This document shows, in pieces, positions 1-12,595 of a stretch of 64,000 nucleotides of DNA; position 1 is the stretch's first letter; each line of letters begins with the position of its first letter. The notes beneath the pieces were generated by a model that was not told the origin of the DNA, ran no database searches, and saw only the letters and a program-made list of their open reading frames with translations. The translations under genes were made by a program, and so were the position numbers. Location: contig VXAU01003163.1 in NCBI GenBank assembly GCA_013399695.1, forward strand, positions 1,714,060-1,778,059, in the 5' to 3' direction. Source of the DNA: Formicarius rufipectus (taxonomy: Eukaryota > Chordata > Aves > Passeriformes > Formicariidae).

Positions 1-530
1 TCTATAGCTTCAAATTTCATACATTTATACTTTTTTAATCAGCCAAAGAAGGATACCTAAGTCTTCAGTACAAATTCCTACTTAGGGCAAAGTGAACATA
101 TTTGTTTGACCCAAATAATTATGGCACAGAGTTAGCTGAAACGTTCTGAGTCCAGAGTAGGTAAAGTACTTTCCTGCAACAAACGAGTAATACCACAGAA
201 ACCCAGCAGATTTTGTATCCGTGGAGTAGCAATTTCAGATAAATTTATGAAGTCATTCAAGCTGAAAGGTGCTCAGAGTGACAGGGGAATTTAAACAGCT
301 TCAGGGAGTGCACCAAACAGGAGTGGGCAAACAGCAGTTTGCAGGGCATTTTGTGCAGGCAGTGGGAGGGAGCAGGAAGGGCTCCTCTCTGACCACCTGG
401 GAGCAGCCAATAGAGGCAGCAAACACTCAGTGTCTGGTAAGGAAGAGATCCTTTCAGCCCCAATCTTATTAGCTTACTAGTTTCACCTTTGTTAAGTTAT
501 GGTGTTGACTTGCCATAAGTTTCGATCCCC
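1..530. other. non-coding flank, no gene seen
   Basis: No exon or RNA gene is recognisable. Bases about 265-470 are clearly more GC-rich than their surroundings and have a repeat-like look, possibly an old LTR or the 5' end of the adjoining CR1, but I could not match them to a family or find boundaries. The short open frames here (about 67 codons on each strand) look like chance frames. Confidence 0.5.
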
Positions 531-1400
531 TGCAGCTGCAGAAGTCACTGTACCAGCTGTTGACTCCCTGAAAGGCCAGGAGGCCCTGCAGAAAGACCTC
601 AACAAACTGGAGGATTGGGCTATCACCAACCAAATGAAGTTCAACAAGGGGAAGTGCTGGATTCTGCACCTGGGATGGGGCAATCCCAGGTGCACAAACA
701 GATGGGGAATGAGAAAGTGAAAAGCAGTTCCAGAGAAAGAGACCTGGGATCCTGGTCAATGGCAAGTTGACCATGAGTCAGCAGTGCCCTGGCAGCCAGG
801 AGGGCCAACCATGTCCTGAGGGACATCAGGCCCCCTGAGGCATCACCAGCCAGCCAACAGAGGAGATTGTCCTGCTCTGCTCTGTGATGGCTTCACCTTG
901 AATATTGAGTGCAGTTTAGGCACCACAATATAAGAAAGATTTTAAGCTGTTAGAGAGTGTCCAAAGGTGGGCAACAAAGACAGTGAAGGGCCTTGAGGGG
1001 AAGCCATACAAGGAGGGCTGAGTGCACTCAATCTGTTCAGTTGCAGAAGAGGAGACTGAGGGGAGACTTCATTGCTGTTACAACGTCCTCCTGAGGGCAA
1101 GAGGAGGGGCAGGCACTGATCCCTTCTCTGTGGTGACCAGTGACAGGACCCAAGGGAATGTCCTGAAATTGTGTCAGGGGGGGTTTAGGTTGGATATCAG
1201 AAAGAAGTTCTTCACCCAGTTGGGCACTGGAACAGACTCCTCAGGGAAGTTGTCACAGCACCAAGCCTGATAGAGTTCAAGAAGCATTTGAACAATACTT
1301 TCAGGGATGCAGTATGACTCTTGGGGATGGTTCTGTGCAGAGCTAAGGGCTGGACTCCATAATCCTTATGGGTCTCTTCCAACTCTGCATATTCTGTGAT
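530..1400 (+). mobile_element. CR1 LINE, 5'-truncated, sense on + strand
   Basis: Chicken repeat 1 (CR1) non-LTR retrotransposon, the dominant bird LINE. The segment about 590-700 translates to the end of the CR1 reverse-transcriptase ORF, with the recognisable pattern N-K-L-E-D-W followed by M-K-F-N-K-G-K-C and L-H-L-G. The 3' part carries the usual CR1 wording: the pattern around 'gaagttcttcaccc', then 'gggctggactcc', 'cttccaactctg' and a terminal 'attctgtgat' at 1391-1400. Frames are broken by indels and stops, so it is a dead copy. CR1 insertions are normally 5'-truncated, lack a poly(A) tail and end in short 8-bp-type repeats, which fits. The left border is approximate. Confidence 0.85.
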
Positions 1401-4134
1401 TTCTTTATAATGCTGCTGATAATGAGCTTTAAATTACTGTGTGTTTAGAGCACTGAACTGGCATGAGTTTGACTCTTAGAAATTTATGTTGCAGTTTAAG
1501 TGACTGTAGCATTCTGGTGCAAAAGGAAACATGTTTATACTATTAAGTGTCCATTGTCAGAATTTGCTCTTATTCCTTATTCTTTAGTGTACCATCAAGA
1601 CAAAGTCTGTGTAGAAATTTGTGTGTACTTTGCATAAAGTACAAAGTGAACTACCCAAAAATCCAAGTACAGCTTTTATGAAATGACATGGAATGCTCCT
1701 CAAATGCACATTATTTATTGTTATGCCACTGTTCTCAAAAAGACTACTAAAAAAGGTAGTCTTCAAAAAGGTATGTATCTTCATCTCAGGATGGTAGAAC
1801 AGACGCACTTAAACTGAGCTCTACAACACTGTTCTACATGCACAGTGGTGGCAGTTTCTTGATAAACTCATCCACTAAATGTTTTGATGTTAGGGCAAGA
1901 GCCAACCCATTGAATCTTGTGTATCCATAATTCTCAAAAATATGGTAAAATTGTCTTTTACAATTATAAACCACTACACCAACTTTAAACAAAACTAGAA
2001 CTACATGGTAGGAATGCAATACTATAGTAAAGGTGCAACACTGTTCAGTCTGTATCTGTATATCCAGAGACTTGATGCAATGCCTGCATTTAAAAAATTT
2101 TGAGTAACTGCATGAATAAAATCTTCATGAGAACTTCATTTTTAGACAAGGACAATTTGTATTTCCTCATTTTTTTTTCATTTGCATGAATAGTCAATTT
2201 AAAAAAAGTTCTCTATGTAAAGTAGAATGCTCAGTATTTTGTTCTATTTTCTTGTAAAAAAATCCCACAGATGGGCAAATACTAACATGGGCAGTGCTTA
2301 AATATACAGCATTAGACTTTTTTATATGTAACAGTTGGACAGTTAATTTATTTACATTGGAAAAACTCATGTGCAATAGGGACCAAAAATTTAAAAACTC
2401 AAAATTACTGCTGGGAGTTTCTCTAAAGTTTTCTAATTTGATTAAGCATAGGTAGATTTTCCAGCCTGCAAAGGGCTTATCTTTAATATAAATGCTACAT
2501 GCCTTGCAGCTTTCAAGTACCAGGCTTCAACATATATACAAATGAACATAACTCAGAATGGCAGTGAGTAAACTCCTTAAGTCTTTACAAAAGGCTGATA
2601 TTTTTTGAATCTGAAAATGTGCACAGACTTCTACCTCACACACAAAAAATCTTCAGGACAAGAAACTAAATGAAGTACAACAGAAGTCTTTAGTATCCAA
2701 AAACCAACACTCAAGTATTACATATTTTTGTCTGCAGAAGCAGTGCAAGTTCAGCATCAAAGTTTTGCCTGAAGGGTGACAACATTTAAACCAAGAACTC
2801 TAAGACAGTTCTGGGTGGGTTTGTATAAGATTATGTCATAGGATACATTCCCAAATGTTTTGAACACTGGACATAGGCCCTTATCTGCCAGTTTAATTCA
2901 ACATTTACTTAATTATCTATTTTAACTTCCTGGTGGGTCTTAAAACATTCCCAAATTACTCAATAATAACTAGCTGAAAGTTCAGGCTGTCTGGTTGTCG
3001 CATGGAAAACTTAGCAGGGCATGCAAAGAGAAGTATCAGTTGAGTTTTCCCACCAGCATTGTTTGCATCAATAAATAATTTTTTTGCAGCAATAAAAGAC
3101 CACCAAAAAAAGTCAGAAGTCCAGTTGTGGAACAAAAGAAAAGTATTTATTCATTGAATTTATCTTTGTCAATAACCCAATTCTTAAATTGGGTTTTTAA
3201 TTAATTGATTTTTAAATGTTTTAAGATAATTACATTTTGCAAATTCCTAGTTTGTAATCTTGCTTTTTAGCCCTTAATGCAATTTGCTAGCCATTTCTTT
3301 TGTTCTTTCCCACCCATACTGTTAAGCAAAAACGCATCTGTTTAAATAAAAGCTTACTTAACGTTGCTTCTTACCTTCCCTTGAAGAATGATACAACTAA
3401 CACAACGTGTGTTATAACAAAAACACCTGTGTCATTACAAATTGCACTGGAAGATAAGATATCTCACTGAAAGGAAAAAGATAAGCACTTTATGCCTTCC
3501 TTTATTTTCTACAGCAAGAGTGAAAATTCTTTATTGTAAACAATACCTTTGCAGGATTAGTATGTCTGCGACAAACCCAAGTCAGTCAGAGCAAAGGGAT
3601 ATTTCAATGTGTGCAGCAAAAGCAACTGGCTGGTTTAGTTACTGAACGAAACCCAACCTAAAGAAATCCCCAGTTCACAGAAGGAAAAACATAGGAAACT
3701 TGAATTTTTCACTGCTAGACACCAAAATACACTTCCTTCATGACATTAATGTGCCCACCATAAACAGAACTTCAGCTGTCCTTCTCAGGAATTTAAATAA
3801 TGCCCAGCATCCTAGAGAAAAGGGAGATTCCTCTGCATGTATCTGTAAAAGCCAGCAGGCATCAATCCAATATAAAGAGTAGCATCAACATATTTTCCTC
3901 CCAGGATTTTATGCAGCCTAAATATAGTCACACAGAATCGCTTCACACCATCTACACTACCCAGCCTAGTAGAGTTCAGAGATAAGGTTAACAATACCTT
4001 TTTAAAAAGCAACAGGGATCAGATTCCTTGAAGGGTTCCTATCTTCTGACTTTAATTCAAAGTATTTTAGCTTCTTTACTTTCCAGACGTTAAGGATAAT
4101 ATGATTACAATGATATTCATAATTTATTTATGAA
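1401..4134. other. AT-rich non-coding interval, nothing recognised
   Basis: About 2.7 kb of AT-rich DNA with only chance frames up to about 75 codons. A small hairpin (9-bp arms, 4-nt loop) lies at 3174-3195. No exon-like frame with splice sites, no tRNA and no repeat family was recognised. It could be intergenic or intronic. Confidence 0.5.
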
Positions 4135-5302
4135 GGGGAAAATCATGCTTGGCAAACTGATAGCAGTCTACAATGAAACAACTGATTTAGTGGATGAGGG
4201 GAGAACAGCAGTTGCTCTCTTGACATGACAAAGTCTTTCAGTCTTCCATAAAATCCTCACACTGACAAAATGCAGATTAAACTAGTGGTCAATGTTATGG
4301 ACTAAAAAGCTTGCTGAACTGTCAACCACAGAGAATTACAATCAGCATCACGATCACAGCAGGTCATCAGGGGTGCACCCTATGGTCAGTCTTCACTAAT
4401 GATCAGGACAATGCAACAGAGTGCACCTTCAGCTCTTTCCTGTCAATTCAAATCTGGGAATGTGGCCAGTATTACTGCTATTCAGAGGGACCTCAACAGG
4501 CTAGAGAAACAGGCCAAGAAGCAGCTAATGAATTTCAAAGAAAAGTGTAAGGTCCTGCACCTGGGGAGTACTATCTCCATGCACTGGTATACATTGGGGA
4601 CTGACCAGCTGGGAAGCAACTCTGCAGACAGCCACTTTGTGATCCTAGTGGAGAACCAGTTGAACAGAAATGAGAAAGTCACCTTTACAAATAAGGCCAA
4701 AAGCATTCTTGACTGCATGAGAAAGAACATTGTCAATAGGCTAAGTGAGATGATTTTTCCCTTCAGCACTGTTCAATCCACAACTGGAGTACTGGGTCCA
4801 GTTCTGGGTTCCACAGTTACACAGAAGTCAGGGATTTACTAGATAAGTCCTGCAAAGATCCAGGAGAATGATTAAGGAACTGAAGCATCTTTCATATGAG
4901 AGTGAGCTGGGACTGTTCAGCCTGGACATAAGTTTTGTGTTGGGGATCTTACATGTATACGTCCCTAATGGGGTGAAATTAAACAGTGATAGTCTTCTCA
5001 GTGCTATTAAGGGATAGGGCAAGAGACAAAGGGCACAAACTGAAACACAGGACATTCAGTTAAAATTTAAGATGAAAATTCCACACTTTCTAAATTCTAA
5101 AANCAGAAACCGGCACAGGCTTCCTAGAAATATCTTGGAGTCTCTAGTCTCAAAGATATTTGAAACCCATCTTAACATAGTCCTGGGCAACCTGCATTAG
5201 CTGTTTGTGCTTTGAGAGCAGGAAAGTTGGACCAGATGATATCCAGATATCCCTTCCAATGTCAGCCATTCTATCCTTCCAATGTCAGACATTCTATAAT
5301 TA
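4135..5302 (+). mobile_element. CR1 LINE, longer and older copy, sense on + strand
   Basis: A second, more diverged CR1. It starts farther upstream in the reverse-transcriptase ORF: 4137-4300 resembles the RT segment encoding roughly 'FYDETT...VDEGR' and the following 'SKAFD' region, now broken. A 147-codon open frame at 4399-4842 keeps R-D-L-N-R-L-E, then M-N-F-K-E-K-C-K-V-L-H-L-G, matching the RT C-terminal stretch. The 3' end is damaged: the 'ccttccaatgtcag.cattctat' end is written twice (5253-5276 and 5276-5297). Single Ns at 5103 and 5372 interrupt or adjoin it, with a 46-bp duplication described separately. Not functional. Confidence 0.85.
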
Positions 5303-5418
5303 TATCCTATATTTACCTTCTGGACCAGAGAAAACCCCCACCAAAACAAAACCAAACAAAAACCCTCAACTNCAGTTAAAATTTAAGATGAAAATTCCAC
5401 ACTTTCTAAATTCTAAAA
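5057..5418 (+). repeat. 46-bp direct duplication flanking Ns
   Basis: Bases 5057-5102 and 5373-5418 are identical over 46 bases, starting 'cagttaaaatttaagatg'. The first copy is directly followed by N (5103) and the second is directly preceded by N (5372). The CR1 body lies between them, plus a (CAAAA/CAAAC)-type simple repeat at 5331-5370. The placement against single Ns points to a local assembly or gap-closing error rather than biology, although a real short duplication cannot be excluded. Confidence 0.8.
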
Positions 5419-5518
5419 AATTCTAAAATAATATTTAGAAATAATTATAAATAAAAATATATCATTATATTGTATATAATTACATTAATATAATATATTA
5501 ATTATATTATTATATTAN
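5419..5518. repeat. AT-only low-complexity tract
   Basis: About 100 bases composed almost entirely of A and T, ending in alternating 'taatatattaattatattatt' type sequence and a single N at 5518. Low complexity; likely the reason for the poor assembly here. Confidence 0.8.
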
Positions 5519-8500
5519 CAACTGAAAGAGCTTTGGAAATAAAAACTCCAGCCTCTGAAGATAACAAAGTTCAACAAAAATGTTGAACCTCACTCTACAA
5601 TAGACTAACTGACACAACAGTCATTTGAGTATTTATCTCATCCAATAAAAGAAATGAAAGGTAAAGGCAAAGGAAGAATGGCAGTATTCATGAACATACG
5701 GTACTGTTGGTTGAGACAATGCCTATAACACTGTGACATTTTGTAGTTCTGTTTTGCTGTTAAGTATCTCTGGGGGCCAGCTAGTAATGTCATCCATTGT
5801 TTTCTTATAGCTGTAGAAAATATAAACCACTGAACTCACAATACATTCTTTCCATTCTTACAACAAAGTTATGATTTAGATTCTTTTCACGACATTTGTT
5901 CATGGATTTTTAATTTGGATCTATGAATTTCAGACTTCACTGCATGAGAATAAAAATTAACACATGAAAACATAAAATTACTTCAAAGTATTACAAAAAG
6001 GTTTAATCACTGCTGAACTAGAATAAGAAGAAACCCTACTAGCATGTCACAGCTGTGTTATGCATTTGTCCTCACTTCATTTAGTATTCAAAAGCAGGAA
6101 TGGCAAATGCATCAAATTGTTAGTCTTGTTAATCAGCCACTTTTCCACATGAAACTCCTTGCCTACCTGGTAATTTTTTTTTATTAGCCTTAGTGATCCC
6201 TTTTTCCTCCCATACACTGAAAGGCTCTTTGTACCAAATTCTCACAGCAACACTTGGTGAACAGGCCTAGACTTGTGTAAGTGCTTCCTTGACAAGTTTT
6301 TATTCAGGAGTTACTTTCACTAGCAAAATCAATAGTCCTAAATGAGCAAAACCATTCTTTTTTTTCATTCATTAAGCAATATGTTCCCCAAGTACATTGA
6401 AAATAAAACTGCTTATCACATGCTTCACAAGAAACTAACAGTTCAGAAGAAAAATCCAGACAAACAGCAGTGGAAGACATAGTGGACATCTATGCCCCTC
6501 AGCAGTAGTTTTCCTTCCATAAAGCCTGTTCCTTCTATCCACATTGATAGCTGTGATCTAGCTTGTAAAGATGGATGCATTTGCAGTTTAGTCATCTTGC
6601 TTGAAATGAACTGTTTCCATAAGCTATTTGATAGGATTATTTTCTTCCTTCCAGTTTCCACACAAACTGTAATAGTACACAGCTGGGTCAACATAGCCAA
6701 GAACATACTTTGACCCACTGATTATAAAAACAGCTGCCAAGTTCAGTGCATATGAAGGAAACAAACAATTTAACTGAAGCTGGCAAATTGTCCTTTCGGC
6801 TTCATTCCTTAGGCTAAAGTAATTGTGCCCTCAAACCACAACTCCTGAAAGCTCCTACTATTTCTGTGTCAAAACTTCTCTAGCTGCAAATATTCAGTTT
6901 TCAATAATGAAGAAAAAAGAAATCCATAGTTTAAGAAAAGCATTTTTAAAGTTTCTACAAAAAGTCCTGAACTGTTTCACCAATACAAGAGTTTAAGTGT
7001 CTCAGAAGTTTATCTACACCTGTAAAGATATCACTTGAGGGGTGGTGGTGGAGACTAAAGAACACAGGAACAAAAAGTAAGCAAGTGGACTAGTTGCTCT
7101 AGCATTTGCTGTGGTTTAGACTGTTTTGACTGTCAAACCTGCCTTTTACATCCTGTGAACTCTGAACTGTTAGGTAGTTTTCATAATCCAGAATGTTAGG
7201 TAGTTTTCATAATCCAAAATAATTTCATATTTCAAATGAAATAATATATTTCATTTCTATTCACAGATAATACACAAACTCATAGGATAATGCAGGCAGA
7301 AAGACCTTCTTATAGTGAGACTTCATTTCATCCATAAAGTCACCAAGACTTCATGATTAATACCTCATTTTTTAGAGCAACACAGGGAAAATGTTAAGGC
7401 TTCTGTCAAAATACAACTGAGTCCTAATTTCAGATGCATCCTGCTGTGCTGAAGTAAAGCTCTTTTGAATAAGTCGTCATAATTACAGCAGCAAGTTTGA
7501 AACCGATCTTTTTCAAAGAAGCAAAGGGTGTTATAGTAAAAAAATTGACATGATGATCAACATCAAACTAAATTCTGCACAAATTCTAAAAAAGCTGAGT
7601 TATTGGAGGAGAGGTACAATAAACAGGATACAAGAATAATACTTGGTTTTAGTCCACTGTTATACTAGATGTGAACTAATTCACAAAGATGAGCAACTAC
7701 CAATAGGCTGACAGTTATTCAACAAGGATTAAGTAGGATAGCTTTTCAGACCAAGTACTACATAAAACAACATGCAAACTCACAGAAATACCAATATCAG
7801 TATGTAAATACAATACATTGTCACCCAAGAATCTTCTCAACTAAATGTTTACAAACAGTTTGTATGCAGTTCAAATGGCTCAAAGTTTTCAAACATAGTT
7901 TCTTACTCATGAAAAAAAAAAAAAAAGATGTCCCAATATTTGACAATAATATTTTGATGAGCTTTCCGAGATCAAAAGATCCAAGATCAAAACCCAGCAG
8001 AAATTTGCCTAGGTCCTTACCAGCAGCTGTGGAAAATGGTTTTCCAGTCACTCCAGCCAGCACAAGAACTTGCGTTCCTCCCATCTGCTGGTTTAGAAGC
8101 TCCAGATGAATATTTAGACTCCTAACACATAGTTGAGAACCTAGTACCCTGGGAGCTGACTTTTTAGGGTTTCTAGTTTTCCATTATTATTCAAAGCTTC
8201 TTATTATTCAATTTTTCAAGTCTCAATACAACTCACTGCTCTGTCCATGTGAGGGGGAAAGAAAAGTTTTGATCTCCCTTGCTCTCCTGACTTCACTTTA
8301 TATAAAAATATTAACAAAAGAAAATATTGTTGTTTTTGATGACAGTGGATTTAGCTCTTTGTTTTGAACTGGAAATGCTTAAAATATTTTAGTGAAATGT
8401 AAACAGAGTCTCAATCAAGATGAGGACAATCAGTTAATAAGCAGTGAAGACACATTTTAGGAAAGGTAAGTCACATTCAAGGTAGGACACACTTTCTCCT

Positions 8501-11180
8501 AAGGGTACATTGATGTTGTCAGAAAAAGCTACAGATGAGTTAGCAACAGTAGAACTAATTCAGGCTGCTTTATGAGAGCTGTGCAAAAATACAGCAGAAA
8601 AATCTTTTAGACGATACCAAGATGAGATAAAAGAAAGCCGACAAGCATAACAGACACACTCCCTGTTAAGCAAGATTCATCCAAGGATAACCAAGGTCAC
8701 AGAAGACAGACTGTGAAGACTGAACACACTAATGAAAGCCAACAGAAAATATGCAGTTGAGAGTGGTGATAAATCTGAAGAGTCAAGAAAAGGACATATG
8801 TTTAGTATTAATTATTGGCTAGTTAATACCTGAAATAACATACTATGGATATAGTTTTATGAATATATATGAATCCCTGTTTTCTCTCTGCCATGAAAGA
8901 CAGAGAAAGATAGAAATCATAAATTTTTTTTAAAAATGAAAGTTAAATGAGAAAATAAAACCCATTCCCTCCCTTTCTTCATAGCTCCATGTTCTCCACT
9001 CTCTCAGACTCTTGTCTTCTGGGACACGTTCACACTAGAAAAAAGTGGAACATTTCCACTAATTAAGAAATATCTGAACCAGGAAAAACTGTTTGGCTGC
9101 CAGCTTGTGTCTAAAGAATAAGTTGCTCAACTTCCACTAGGAATTTACCTTATATTGAAATCACCATATGAAAGCTAGCTGAGAGGAGAAAGGCTATACA
9201 GGTGACTGCCAGTACCAATTGTTTTCACAGTTTCTGCTGTATTTTCATTATGGGAAGCCAACATAATTCTGATCCAGAACTAAGTTGCTAATGACAATAA
9301 AAGTCACTCTAACAGATAGATTTTCCAAGTAGTGCATTTTAAGGGTCACCATCACAATCAAGTAACCCTTCTGGATTCCACTAGATTCATCTTTTCCATG
9401 TAATTATGAACATGCACATGCCCCTGAAATAGAAAAGCAGAAAAAGTCGAAATAGCACTTCTATGTAGACTCTGTAACTTATAAATCACAGACTTCTTAG
9501 TCACATCCCTGATGCTGAAATTCTGTAAAGATTTATAGTATTTTAACTTATATCAACATGTGCTCTGTTCCTGTGTGCTCTGAATCTAAAGAGCCCTGTA
9601 AATGTCACTTCCATTTTGAATATTAAAACTTATGTCAACCTTAACTATAGAAGAAATTGAAGTGTACTGTATCTTGGCACTGGGGTGTGATACTGCACTT
9701 AATACAGTGATGATATTCAGAAACTAGGAAGCACAACAGATGCTACAATGTGCAGCTAATTAATCGTGCTGGAATTAAGGCAAGAAAAAGTTTTGCAGCA
9801 GATATGCCAGGTGTATTGCATACCAGAGTACAGAACAGTTAACACTCCTAACACAGAACTCATACCAGTAGATCTCATGATAAATATAGCTTTCCTACAA
9901 TAATATCCTCGTTCTAATAAAAAGTTCCTAACATAAGCAGCATTGTGGCTAGAGTCAAAGTTCTAAATAGTCATGTTGACACAGTGAGAGCAAAATGCAA
10001 TGCCTTAATGTCTCTAATCAAAGAGTCATGAAGATTTCTCCCTTGCAGAGAAATCTGACTCATGAAAACAAATCCATTGCATGCAAATACAGGTCTGCTT
10101 GAGACAGCAGACTCATGTTAGCATTACACCCACTTCTTTGTTTTTAAACACGTGTAAAGTTATCTATCAGTTTAAATAACTTTAACAAATTCATACAAGC
10201 GTATTGCAAAACTTCATTTATACTGCTTTGATTGCATTAAAAAAAAGGCCTCACTTCCTAAAGTATTTGGAAGTTGTTAACATTCCACATTTAAAAAGTC
10301 TATTAGTCAGCTACAACAACTACTTCTAATTGCCATCAGCAAGTAAAACCTCAAATTATTTTCCATTCTAAGTGGGAGGAAAATAATTGGGTTTGATCTG
10401 ATTAATGCTGGATCTTAAAGAAAAGCAGCAGATAATTCAAAATTAGTATCTCCAAAGCTACTCTTTCCAAATATTCACCTGTCTTCTAACTGATAGTCCT
10501 GTTAGAGAAACGGATACTCAATATCCTTAACTCTGATACACATGCTAAGCACCATATTAAGCGAAAACTGTCTTGAAGCCTCCCATGCTTCTGGAGCTGA
10601 TGGGCACATCTACCATCTTCGATAATTTCTCTGTGTCCTAATGATGAAATAAACACCAAACTTAAGCACACTGTTTCATTTTGGAGACTACCAAGCTCTT
10701 TCAAACAACAGCAAAGACAAGTACCACAGCTGGGCAGGCTATTGACAGGCCTCTGGAAGTTCTTACCTCTTAAAAACTGCTGAATCCTGAAAAGCAGTTA
10801 TTTCCAAGTGGTAAAAATATCTTGCTCATCCAGCTCCACGAATAACCCAGCAGTTAGGTCAAGCTATTTAATTGTTTGAATTAGCTTCTATGACTTACAC
10901 CTGTGACTGATACTGGGTTCCCAACAAGCCCTCCACACAGAGATTAGGCTTAAAGAGATATCACTACTCTTCACCTTTTTGAAAAATTCTGTGGGCTCCA
11001 ATAGCAACTGTATTTCTACACATAGTTACACATGAAAAGAATCATTACAACTGAAATACAGTATCATTAAAGATCCCTTTCAGAAAGGGATTATTGTTGT
11101 GAGAAAACTATTTTCCAACATATGAATTATCTTCTTTGTGAAGCAATATATTGCATATGAGACAAAGGTAAAAATATAAG
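5519..11180. other. AT-rich non-coding interval, nothing recognised
   Basis: About 5.7 kb without a defensible exon. Seen within it: an exact 26-bp tandem duplication at 7168-7219, and an 87-codon minus-strand frame (7821-8084) that overlaps a possible splice-donor-like 'ctg|gtaagg' (minus strand, near 8020). The encoded residues match no protein I know and I do not call it a gene. If SORBS2 5' introns reach here, a small minus-strand exon could hide in this interval. Confidence 0.45.
7168..7219 (+). repeat. 26-bp tandem duplication (2 units)
   Basis: Unit 'tgttaggtagttttcataat' plus six bases occurs twice head-to-tail (7168-7193 and 7194-7219) with at most one difference. This is a recent short tandem duplication in otherwise unique DNA. 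Confidence 0.85.
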
Positions 11181-11806
11181 TGTATTTGGTTTGGGTAGCA
11201 AAGTTTTAGTACCCAAGGGACCGCAGGGATGGTTTCTGTAAGAAAACACCAGTCTGCCCCCATGTCAGACAAAGCCAGTTCCAACCAGTGCTAAATTGAC
11301 ACACCACTGGCCAAAGTTAAGCCCATCAGCAACACTGGTGGCACCTCTGTGATAATATATTTAAGAAAAGGTAAAAATTACTGTGCAGAATCTGTGAGAG
11401 AGGAATAAAAAATTGAGAGAACCAATCATGCATCAACAAGGTCTGTGAAACAGGTTGGGGAGGAGATGCTCCAAGTACCGAGGGCAGAAATTCCTTTGCA
11501 GCCCATGGAGGACCCACATTCTACCTCAGGAAGCAAAGAAATCAAGTGGAGCCTGAAAATACAGGTCAGGGGGAAGATGGTCTTAGTGTTTTATTTATTT
11601 CTCACTATCTTACTCTGTTATTAACTGCCAAGAAATTAATTTTCCCTGTCAAGTCTGTTTTGTCCATGACAGTAGCTGATGAGTGATCTTCCTATCGTTA
11701 TCTCAACCCATGAGTTTTCATGTTACTTTCTGTTCCATCTTGTTAAGGTGGAGTGAGAGAGCAGCTTAGTGGGGGCCTGATAGACAGACAAGTTTAACCT
11801 ACTACA
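11181..11806 (+). mobile_element. solo LTR of an avian ERVL-type endogenous retrovirus
   Basis: This stretch matches, from memory, a widespread songbird-type ERVL LTR. The shared blocks appear in order: 'ggtttgggtagcaaagttt' at the left end; 'gatggtttctgtaag' and 'cagacaaagcca'; the TATA-like 'gataatatatttaagaa' near 11350-11366; 'ggaggagatgctcc'; 'gcagcccatggaggaccc'; 'gtctgttttgtccatgaca' near 11655; 'gagtgatcttcc' and 'tatctcaaccca'; and the right end 'acctactaca'. Only LTR sequence is seen, with no gag, pol or env. Target-site duplications are not clean (left 'ataag', right 'acaaa'), so the edges are good to a few bases. The copy is old and diverged. Confidence 0.75.
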
Positions 11807-12595
11807 ACAAAGAACAGTCCTTCAAAAAAGTAATCTCAGAAAGATCTGACAACAGAACTAGGGTTTTCCTTCTATTAGGGATACGCCCCTCAGTGTGTCT
11901 GGACAACCATAAGCTTCAGGGACATGATCTCTATGAAAGGACTGTTTGATTATGTTTGCATACTGAATGTGGTCACAGCTGTGTTCTCCAAAAGATGTGT
12001 CAAACTCCAGGAGGCTTCTTGGCCTCACTCTAAAGACAGCAGTTCCAAATGAGAAAATTTGGAACCCGTATTAGTAGAGTAACACATCCCTTCCCTTTGG
12101 GGGGATATTTAATATCCTTGTGTGAAAAATAACATTTATAAAGATAACTTGAAAAAATTGGTTTATGCAAACCAAAATACAGAAATGTTTCATACAGGTT
12201 TTAGTTTCATGTTCTACATGATCACTCAATACTCTTTTAAAAATCAGGTAAGCTTAATATTCAATTTAAGGTGGTTTTTATATTTAGAAAGTGTTGTGTT
12301 TCTCAGAAAACTATTCTATCCCACAAGTAATTTTGACTTTGACAAGTCAGTAGACAGTTCATATATCAAAGAGAATTGCTAATTAACATAAGAAACTGGT
12401 CTATCAGTATCTTAATGATTTTAGCTTATCTTTTAGGTAAAAACTAAGCATTTATTTGAGATGAGATAGCATGGTTAAGGGATTGCAGACTAATTTGGTA
12501 CAGGTTTCAGTAGCACCCAAACTAGCAGATCATAAAAGTCTCAGCACCAAATAGAAACTTACATGACTGTGTGTGAATCCAGGTTTTGACTAGAC
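11807..12595. other. non-coding interval, nothing recognised
   Basis: About 0.8 kb between an LTR and a CR1. It holds an 86-codon plus-strand frame (12122-12382) of ordinary low-complexity composition with no family resemblance. I see no gene. Confidence 0.5.

Noticed and set aside
265..470. GC-richer patch left of the first CR1, possibly an LTR
   Set aside because: It looks repeat-like, but I found no TG...CA ends, no target-site duplication and no confident family match.
4399..4842. 147-codon plus-strand open frame
   Set aside because: It translates to the end of the CR1 reverse transcriptase and neighbouring CR1 3' sequence; a LINE relic, not a host gene.
7821..8084. Possible minus-strand exon of SORBS2 ending in a 'ctg|gtaagg' donor near 8020
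   Set aside because: The donor-like word is good, but no convincing acceptor was found and the translated residues match no SORBS2 segment I know.
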